A stretch of 8,738 nucleotides of DNA, taken from contig JAFZOE010000190.1 in assembly GCA_017552845.1 (NCBI GenBank), positions 1 through 8,738 of the forward strand, written 5' to 3'. The stretch comes from Clostridia bacterium (lineage in GTDB: Bacteria > Bacillota > Clostridia > Oscillospirales > Acutalibacteraceae). The position numbers were made by a program, and so were the translations under genes. Shown piece after piece: positions 1 through 4,589 of this stretch (position 1 is its first letter; every line of letters begins with the position of its first letter). Below the pieces are notes generated by a model. That model saw only the letters and a list, made by a program, of their open reading frames with translations. It had not been told where the DNA came from and searched no databases.

Positions 1-1011
1 CGCTATTGGGTGGCGCGATACGGCGCTTACCCTGTGATATGGACTCTGGGACAGGAGATTGACAATGATCCGTATCAGGACGAGAATTCCAAATGGAACG
101 CTGTGAATAATCCGTATAAATATGTTGCGGAGTATCTGAATAAATATGATCCCTACGATCATCCTGTTACTGCACATCAGGAAAGCACCGGCAATACTGT
201 CGCCTACGGGAATGGTCTCGGCTCGGGAGAAATCAGAATGATATGGTATCCCGGCGCTCAGCCGTCTGCATTTCGCAATGTCAAAGCTCATACAATGTAT
301 GCCGCTCAGTGGCATCCGGATCTCACCAGGCGCGATGACTACATGTCCGCTAGGGATTTTTGGTATAACGGACAGGGTAAGCCTGTTGTAAATTATGAAG
401 GGTGCTACTGTTATCTCTGGACCAAGAATTACGGTGCACGTGTGCAAGCGTGGGCTTCTTATCTCACCGGCCTTTACGGCTGTTCCTGGGGAGGACAGCC
501 CACCTGGGCATATCAGAACGGCTTTGAAAGAGATATTGACAGCGACGATGGAGTTGATATAATCCGCGCCACCGAAAAGCAGGCCGCCACATTGGAAGAC
601 GCACTTGAATATCCGTCATCCTATCAGATGGGATATATGCGCTCATTTATGGAAAACACTGAATGGTATTCACTGATACCTCGATTCAATAATCTTGCTT
701 ACTTTGCGCCGGCATCGAATGTATATTCCTATTGTGCAAGTAATAGAGATAACTCAAAAATAGTTGTATATTTCTATTCCTTCAGTGATGAGAGCGTCGG
801 TGAGAATCCAAATTCGAAAGGCAACGGCGGCTTATTGACCGGAACAGTTGGCAGCCTTGTTCCATTGGCTCAATATACCTATCAATGGTTTGATCCGATT
901 AACGGCGAATACATTGACGGTGGAGAATTCAAAGCATCGCTTTTCGGAACATGGTTTGCTCCCTTGCGTCCTGATGATACCGATATGGTGCTGTATATCA
1001 GCAAAAAATAG
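1..1011 (+). CDS. DUF4038 / apiosidase-like glycoside hydrolase, 3' part only
   Basis: The reading frame is open from base 1 (Arg-Tyr-Trp then Val-Ala-Arg-Tyr), so the gene begins upstream of the window; the GTG at 10 is an internal valine, not a start. 336 residues are visible. Motifs resemble DUF4038 (apiosidase-like, GH140-related) TIM-barrel enzymes: the VARYGAYPVIWTLGQEID stretch carries a glutamate at bases 55-57 at the place of a catalytic acid, and the PVVNYEG stretch carries a glutamate at 397-399 at the place of a second catalytic carboxylate. The last ~80 residues, with YQWFDPINGEYIDGG, resemble the small beta domain (PF12904-like, 'putative collagen-binding') often found at the C-terminus of these proteins. 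Role by family: hydrolysis of plant cell-wall glycans, possibly pectic side chains; the substrate is not determinable here. Any signal peptide would lie outside the window. It probably shares a transcript with the membrane protein gene 45 bases downstream, since no terminator separates them. Family assignment is from memory of motifs; exact GH family is uncertain. Confidence 0.8.
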   Translation, partial: RYWVARYGAYPVIWTLGQEIDNDPYQDENSKWNAVNNPYKYVAEYLNKYDPYDHPVTAHQESTGNTVAYGNGLGSGEIRMIWYPGAQPSAFRNVKAHTMYAAQWHPDLTRRDDYMSARDFWYNGQGKPVVNYEGCYCYLWTKNYGARVQAWASYLTGLYGCSWGGQPTWAYQNGFERDIDSDDGVDIIRATEKQAATLEDALEYPSSYQMGYMRSFMENTEWYSLIPRFNNLAYFAPASNVYSYCASNRDNSKIVVYFYSFSDESVGENPNSKGNGGLLTGTVGSLVPLAQYTYQWFDPINGEYIDGGEFKASLFGTWFAPLRPDDTDMVLYISKK

Positions 1012-1042
1012 ACTGATTTTGTAAGAGTAATAATACCAATGC

Positions 1043-1051
1043 AAGGCGGTG
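1043..1051 (+). promoter_or_regulatory. Ribosome binding site that fixes the start of the VTT gene
   Basis: AAGGCGGTG lies 5 bases before the ATG at 1057. An upstream in-frame ATG at 1039 would place this element inside the coding region and has no purine-rich site of its own before it. The ATG at 1057 is therefore the better start. Confidence 0.7.
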
Positions 1052-1056
1052 AAAAT

Positions 1057-1800
1057 ATGAACGAAAACAAAGATTACGATAAGCTTATAAAAGTGCTTCA
1101 GATTTCGACCGGTGTTATGATGGTTGCTTTGATGGCAATCGGAATAATACTTATCAATAAATACAATATAAAAGTATCTAACATTAAGAATCTCAGCGCG
1201 ATGCTCAGTGGGGGAGTGCTGGCTGTTTCCCTTATACTTATCGGCGTTTCTATTGTTAAATCATTTGTTTTGATTTTTCCGCCGGCCGTCATTTTCTCAC
1301 TTTGCGGTTATATGCTCCCGAATTTCTTCGTCGCTCTTGCAGTAAATATGATTTCGGTAATTCTCAGCCTTTCAATACCTTTCTTTCTCGGCAAATTCAC
1401 GGGAGCTGGAATGATTGATACTTTAAAGAACAGATTCAAGGCGGTTCGTAAAATCGATGATTTTGTCGGCATAAATGAAATCAAAATGACGGCTATTGTA
1501 AAATTCTCAGGCGCTATGCCGGTGGATATTTCTAGCCTTCTTTTCGGCGCAATGAATGTGAAGTATAAGAATTATATGATAGGAGCAACGCTCGGTAATA
1601 TTCCTCTGGTAATTGCTTATACACTTTTTGGGACTCTTCTCAAAAATGTCGGCGAAAAGCCATGGGTTGTTGCAATTCCCGTTGCGATTATAATCACATT
1701 TTTGCTGATTTCCGGGCTGCTAGTCAAGAAAACTGTTGACTCAAATAAAAAGAATAGTATGAAACCTGATAATATGGATATACAGGGTGGAACAGAATAG
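1057..1800 (+). CDS. VTT-domain membrane protein (TVP38/TMEM64, DedA-like family)
   Basis: A 247-residue integral membrane protein. Hydrophobic segments lie at roughly residues 15-34, 53-73, 75-110, 155-166 and 174-196, with a last transmembrane helix at 203-223 followed by a Lys-rich, probably cytoplasmic tail. The FPPAVIFSLCGYML segment (74-87) and the later block KFSGAMPVDISSLLFGAM (149-166) followed by GATLGNIPL (176-184) match the VTT/SNARE-associated pattern: two re-entrant loops facing each other, with conserved Gly and Pro. Family members are linked to lipid scrambling or undecaprenyl-phosphate/phospholipid translocation and to proton-dependent transport; the substrate of this one is unknown. 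The usual Arg before the second re-entrant loop appears to be Lys149. The start at 1057 is preferred over 1039 because of the ribosome binding site at 1043-1051. It follows the glycoside hydrolase gene by 45 bases, probably in one operon. Its stop codon directly abuts the terminator of the convergent tRNA-Lys gene. Confidence 0.82.
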   Translation: MNENKDYDKLIKVLQISTGVMMVALMAIGIILINKYNIKVSNIKNLSAMLSGGVLAVSLILIGVSIVKSFVLIFPPAVIFSLCGYMLPNFFVALAVNMISVILSLSIPFFLGKFTGAGMIDTLKNRFKAVRKIDDFVGINEIKMTAIVKFSGAMPVDISSLLFGAMNVKYKNYMIGATLGNIPLVIAYTLFGTLLKNVGEKPWVVAIPVAIIITFLLISGLLVKKTVDSNKKNSMKPDNMDIQGGTE

Positions 1801-1835
1801 AAAAACAAGAAATCCTGCCGTATTCGACAGGATTT
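1801..1835 (-). terminator. Rho-independent terminator of tRNA-Lys
   Basis: The 8-bp stem pairs 1810-1817 with 1828-1835 (AAATCCTG/CAGGATTT). After one mismatch, two more pairs close a TATT loop. Read on the minus strand, the stem is followed by CTTGTTTTT (1809-1801), a U-rich tail. The plus-strand side lacks a T-run, so it is a good terminator for tRNA-Lys but only a doubtful one for the convergent VTT gene. Confidence 0.8.
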
Positions 1836-1840
1836 CATTC

Positions 1841-1916
1841 TGGTGATCCACCGGGGACTCGAACCCCGGACACCTTGATTAAAAGTCAAGTGCTCTACCG
1901 CCTGAGCTAGTGGATC
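1841..1916 (-). tRNA. tRNA-Lys (anticodon UUU)
   Basis: A full 76-base cloverleaf with encoded CCA (1843-1841) and discriminator A. The acceptor stem pairs GATCCAC with GTGGATC (1916-1910 with 1851-1845). The anticodon stem-loop is CTTGA-CTTTTAA-TCAAG with anticodon TTT at 1883-1881. The T-arm carries GGTTCGAGTCC. A37 follows U36, the context required for t6A, so it is an expected substrate of the TsaB/TsaE pathway encoded downstream. It is transcribed from its own promoter at 1941-1969. Confidence 0.98.
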
Positions 1917-1940
1917 ATATTTAGTTTTTCGCGCTCAAAT

Positions 1941-1969
1941 ATAATAACCTATATAATAATGATTGTCAA
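1941..1969 (-). promoter_or_regulatory. Sigma-A type promoter of tRNA-Lys
   Basis: On the minus strand, TTGACA (1969-1964) is followed after 17 bases by TATTAT (1946-1941). The -35 is a perfect consensus match and the -10 has one mismatch. Transcription would start near 1935, about 18 bases before the tRNA 5' end at 1916. Confidence 0.8.
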
Positions 1970-1999
1970 GTATTTTTTTATAAAAGGGGAAATTTATTG

Positions 2000-2028
2000 T
2001 TGACATTTATAGCTGTTTGTGATAATAT
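2000..2028 (+). promoter_or_regulatory. Sigma-A type promoter of the tRNA-Gly/tRNA-Arg unit
   Basis: A perfect TTGACA at 2000-2005 is followed after 17 bases by TAATAT (2023-2028). An overlapping alternative -10, GATAAT (2021-2026), has an extended TGT in front. Transcription would start near 2035, about ten bases before tRNA-Gly. The -35 lies 30 bases from the -35 of the divergent tRNA-Lys promoter. Confidence 0.82.
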
Positions 2029-2044
2029 TTCATAGCATTCAGAT

Positions 2045-2119
2045 GCGGGTGTAGTTCAATGGTTAGAATTCCAGCCTTCCAAGCTGGCTGTGTGGGTTCG
2101 ATTCCCATCACCCGCTCCA
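2045..2119 (+). tRNA. tRNA-Gly (anticodon UCC)
   Basis: A 75-base cloverleaf with encoded CCA. The acceptor stem pairs GCGGGTG (2045-2051) with CACCCGC (2109-2115), with discriminator T. The anticodon stem-loop is CCAGC-CTTCCAA-GCTGG, anticodon TCC at 2078-2080. The T-arm carries GGGTTCGATTCCC. It is the first gene of a two-tRNA transcript, five bases before tRNA-Arg. Confidence 0.98.
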
Positions 2120-2124
2120 TATTT

Positions 2125-2201
<77 letters not shown>

Positions 2202-2203
2202 TC

Positions 2204-2240
2204 ATCCTGTTTCGTTTCGGTAACGATGCAGGATTTTTTT
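2204..2240 (+). terminator. Rho-independent terminator after tRNA-Arg
   Basis: The outer stem ATCCTG (2204-2209) pairs with CAGGAT (2229-2234). The inner stem CGTT (2213-2216) pairs with AACG (2222-2225) around a TCGGT loop. A run of seven T (2234-2240) follows. It starts three bases after the tRNA-Arg CCA end. Confidence 0.88.
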
Positions 2241-2249
2241 ATATTTATA

Positions 2250-2278
2250 TTGCATTAAAACCTTGCTCGTGTTATAAT
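2250..2278 (+). promoter_or_regulatory. Extended -10 promoter of the tsaE-tsaB-rpiB-upp operon
   Basis: A perfect TATAAT at 2273-2278 is preceded by TGT (2270-2272), an extended -10. A weak -35, TTGCAT (2250-2255), lies 17 bases upstream. The start site would be near 2285, leaving a leader of about 32 bases before tsaE. It is the only convincing promoter between the tRNA terminator and tsaE. Confidence 0.68.
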
Positions 2279-2316
2279 TTTTTAGGAAATAAAATTTACT
2301 TATTAAAGGTATAATT

Positions 2317-2763
2317 ATGAAATATATTTCTGATTCTGCCGCTGAAACCGAAATGCTTGGCAGACAGCTCGGAAATGCATTGCCGGAAGGCTCTGTAATT
2401 GCACTTTTCGGTGATCTCGGAGTTGGAAAAACCTGCTTTACAAGGGGCTTTGCAGAGGGTATGGGTATAGAATCCGATGTTTACAGTCCGACCTTTGCTC
2501 TTGTAAATGAATATCGCGGCAGCGGAAAGACGCTTTATCATTTTGATATGTATCGTATTACCGGCTTTGAGGATCTTTACTCCACCGGATACTTTGATTA
2601 TCTTGACTCAGGTGCAACGCTTATTATCGAATGGAGCGAAAACATCGAGTCTGTTTTGCCTGATGACTGTATAAGGATTACCATCAGTAAATCCGAAACA
2701 GATGAAAACGAAAGAATTATTGAAATAATCGGATGTGACGATATTGAAAATATTATCGGTTGA
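2317..2763 (+). CDS. tsaE: tRNA threonylcarbamoyladenosine biosynthesis ATPase TsaE
   Basis: 148 residues, normal length for TsaE (YjeE/YdiB). It has a Walker A P-loop GDLGVGKT (32-39), the switch-like SPTF (57-60), HFDMYRI (75-81, Asp77) and LIIEWSEN (102-109, Glu105 and Trp106), all in the family order. TsaE is the cytoplasmic ATPase that works with TsaB and TsaD to transfer threonylcarbamoyl to A37 of tRNAs reading ANN codons. The ATG at 2317 has AAAGGT six bases upstream. It is the first gene of the operon, with its own extended -10 promoter, and its 3' end overlaps the start of tsaB, which points to translational coupling. Confidence 0.96.
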   Translation: MKYISDSAAETEMLGRQLGNALPEGSVIALFGDLGVGKTCFTRGFAEGMGIESDVYSPTFALVNEYRGSGKTLYHFDMYRITGFEDLYSTGYFDYLDSGATLIIEWSENIESVLPDDCIRITISKSETDENERIIEIIGCDDIENIIG

Positions 2764-3427
2764 TTCCTCTGCGAAATGTGCAAGTGCGGCTGTTACCGAA
2801 GACGGCAGAATAATCCATGAATGCTTTTCTGATGCCGGGCTCACTCACAGCAAAACACTGCTTGTTATGGCAGATGATGTTCTGAAAAACTCCGGATTAA
2901 CTCTTAACGATATAGATGGCTTTGCTGTCAATAACGGACCCGGCTCTTTTACCGGCATCAGAATCGGAGTTTCTCTGATAAAAGGTCTTGCATTTACTCA
3001 GAATAAACTATGTGCCGGAGTATCTACACTCGAAAGCATTGCAAATAACTTCTTATCTGATGATTGCGTTGTCTGCGCGTGTATGGATGCTAGATGCAAT
3101 CAGGTTTATACTGCTCTTTTCAGATGTAAAGACGGAAAGGTAGAAAGAATCTGTGACGATGCCGCTATTTCCGTTGATGAATTAAAAGAAAAGCTTCTTA
3201 ATACGGAAGGAAGAATTATACTTGCAGGAGACGGAGCGGAGATTACTTATCCGAAACTCGGCAATATTGAGAATCTTGAAATAGCAGACAAAGCTCGTGT
3301 TTATCAGAGAGCGTCGTCTGTCGGTATTGCTGCTTTTAATAATAATCATTTCTTTAAAGCGTCAAAACTTGTTCCTTCATATCTGAGGCTTCCTCAGGCG
3401 GAGAGGGAACTTAAAAACCGGAGGTAA
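2735..3427 (+). CDS. tsaB: tRNA threonylcarbamoyladenosine biosynthesis protein TsaB
   Basis: 230 residues, typical of bacterial TsaB (YeaZ). The ASKHA-fold N-terminus ILSVDSS (6-12), THSKTLL (37-43), the family signature NNGPGSFTGIRIGVSLIKG (66-84) and the C-terminal PSYLRLPQAERELK (214-227) are all present. TsaB dimerises with TsaD and is the scaffold of the t6A transferase complex; it is not itself catalytic. The start is ambiguous. ATG at 2735 overlaps tsaE by 29 bases but has no clear ribosome binding site. TTG at 2744 would give MKILSVDSS, which looks more like typical family N-termini, with a weak GGATGTGA upstream. Translation may depend on coupling to tsaE. It is followed by rpiB, whose ribosome binding site directly abuts the tsaB stop. 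No rimI or tsaD lies alongside. Confidence 0.95.
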   Translation: MTILKILSVDSSAKCASAAVTEDGRIIHECFSDAGLTHSKTLLVMADDVLKNSGLTLNDIDGFAVNNGPGSFTGIRIGVSLIKGLAFTQNKLCAGVSTLESIANNFLSDDCVVCACMDARCNQVYTALFRCKDGKVERICDDAAISVDELKEKLLNTEGRIILAGDGAEITYPKLGNIENLEIADKARVYQRASSVGIAAFNNNHFFKASKLVPSYLRLPQAERELKNRR

Positions 3428-3432
3428 TAAAT

Positions 3433-3882
3433 ATGTTGGCTATCGGAAGTGACCATGCAGGATATCCTCTTAAACTCGAGGTTATCAAGCACCTTGAAGA
3501 AAGAAACATTGAGTATAAGGATTACGGATGCTATTCTGCAGATTCATGCGATTATGCAGTATTTGCAGAGAAAACAGCAAATGCTGTTGCATCGGGCGAA
3601 TGCGAAAAGGGGCTTCTTTTCTGCGGCACCGGCGTCGGCATTTCAATCGCGGCAAACAAAGTCAGAGGTATCAGAGCGGCCTGTTGCAGCGATGAGTTTT
3701 CCGCTGAAGCAACCCGACTTCATAATGACGCGAATATTCTCTGCCTCGGAGCAAGAGTGGTCGAACCCGAAAAAGCAATTAAACTTGTCGATTTGTTCCT
3801 TGATACTGAATTCAGCGGAGAAGAGAGACATATCAGAAGAATTGCTCAGATTACAGATATCGAAAACAGATTCTGCAAATAA
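3433..3882 (+). CDS. rpiB: Ribose-5-phosphate isomerase B (RpiB/LacAB family)
   Basis: 149 residues, standard length. It interconverts ribose-5-phosphate and ribulose-5-phosphate in the non-oxidative pentose phosphate pathway, in the cytoplasm. The family N-terminus IGSDHAGYPLK carries Asp7 and His8. LLFCGTGVGISIAANK contains the catalytic base Cys64 followed by the anion-hole loop GTGVG. RLHNDAN carries His97, the ring-opening residue position. The galactose-6-phosphate isomerases LacA/LacB are relatives, but the Cys and His pair and the pentose/nucleotide neighbourhood favour RpiB. A strong GGAGG (3420-3424) sits between the last tsaB codons and its stop, eight bases before the ATG. upp follows after 29 bases and uses PRPP derived from ribose-5-phosphate. 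Confidence 0.95.
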   Translation: MLAIGSDHAGYPLKLEVIKHLEERNIEYKDYGCYSADSCDYAVFAEKTANAVASGECEKGLLFCGTGVGISIAANKVRGIRAACCSDEFSAEATRLHNDANILCLGARVVEPEKAIKLVDLFLDTEFSGEERHIRRIAQITDIENRFCK

Positions 3883-3911
3883 ATGAATTCATATATACGG
3901 AGGTAGATTTT

Positions 3912-4541
3912 ATGGAAAATGTAATGATTATGGAACATCCTCTTATCAAGCATAAGATTTCAATGCTCAGAGACAAGAAAACCGGAACCAATGAATTCCG
4001 CAAGCTTGTAGAAGAGATAGCTATGCTTGAAGGCTATGAGGCTCTTGCCGATCTTCCGCTTGAGGACAGAGAAGTCGATACGCCGATCGAAACCTGCATT
4101 ACTCCGATGATTGCCGGCAGAAAGCTTGCAATTGTTCCGATTCTCAGAGCAGGTCTCGGTATGGTTCAGGGCCTTCTTTCTCTTTGCCCGACAGCAAAAG
4201 TTGGTCATATTGGTATGTATCGCGATGAAACAACTCATGAGCCCGTTCCTTATTACTGCAAGCTCCCGAAACCGATCGAGGAGAGAACGATTGTAGTTAT
4301 GGATCCGATGCTCGCAACCGGCGGCTCGGCTATTGACGCTATCAATCAGATTAAGGCACTCGGCGGAAAGCACATTAAATTCATGTGCATAATAGCCGCA
4401 CCTGAAGGACTTGAAAAGCTTCATGCCGCGCATCCCGATGTTCAGATTTACATCGGCAATCTTGACCGTCAGCTCAATTCTGATGCATATATCTGCCCCG
4501 GTCTCGGCGATGCGGGTGACAGAATTTTCGGCACTAAATAA
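3912..4541 (+). CDS. upp: Uracil phosphoribosyltransferase
   Basis: 209 residues, matching the usual length (about 208). It converts uracil and PRPP to UMP in pyrimidine salvage. Visible family blocks are: the N-terminal HPLIKHKISMLRDKKTGTNEFR (split at 9-30), PILRAGLGMVQG (76-87), the PRPP-binding loop VVMDPMLATGGSA (128-140) and the uracil-binding C-terminus YICPGLGDAGDR (193-204). All key positions look intact. GGAGG at 3899-3903 lies eight bases before the ATG. It is the last gene of the operon and is followed 17 bases later by a strong hairpin terminator. Confidence 0.98.
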   Translation: MENVMIMEHPLIKHKISMLRDKKTGTNEFRKLVEEIAMLEGYEALADLPLEDREVDTPIETCITPMIAGRKLAIVPILRAGLGMVQGLLSLCPTAKVGHIGMYRDETTHEPVPYYCKLPKPIEERTIVVMDPMLATGGSAIDAINQIKALGGKHIKFMCIIAAPEGLEKLHAAHPDVQIYIGNLDRQLNSDAYICPGLGDAGDRIFGTK

Positions 4542-4558
4542 AAAAATTATAAAGAATT

Positions 4559-4588
4559 CCGGCGGAGTATTGCTCCGCCGGTTTTATT
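4559..4588 (+). terminator. Rho-independent terminator after upp, probably bidirectional
   Basis: A perfect 9-bp stem CCGGCGGAG/CTCCGCCGG (4559-4567 with 4573-4581) closes a TATTG loop and is followed by TTTTATT. On the minus strand the same stem begins nine bases after the beta-galactosidase stop and is followed by a weaker T-rich tail (the A-run around 4540-4546 on the plus strand). It probably stops transcription from both convergent operons. Confidence 0.92.
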
Positions 4589-4589
4589 A

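Noticed and set aside
10..12. GTG as the start of the first glycoside hydrolase
   Set aside because: The frame is open to base 1 and the family's catalytic domain would lack most of its N-terminal half; it is an internal valine.
1039..1056. ATG at 1039 as start of the VTT protein
   Set aside because: The ribosome binding site AAGGCGGTG lies after this codon and correctly precedes the ATG at 1057.
2286..2316. Riboswitch or attenuator in the tsaE leader
   Set aside because: The leader from the predicted start site is only about 30 bases and has no hairpin or conserved aptamer-like structure.
3449..3886. 145-codon plus-strand frame overlapping rpiB
   Set aside because: It is a +1 shadow of rpiB, whose own frame carries all family motifs and a strong ribosome binding site.
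3960..4433. 157-codon open frame on the minus strand inside upp
   Set aside because: It lies fully antisense to a clearly recognised upp gene with intact motifs, and its translation shows no family features; it is a shadow frame.
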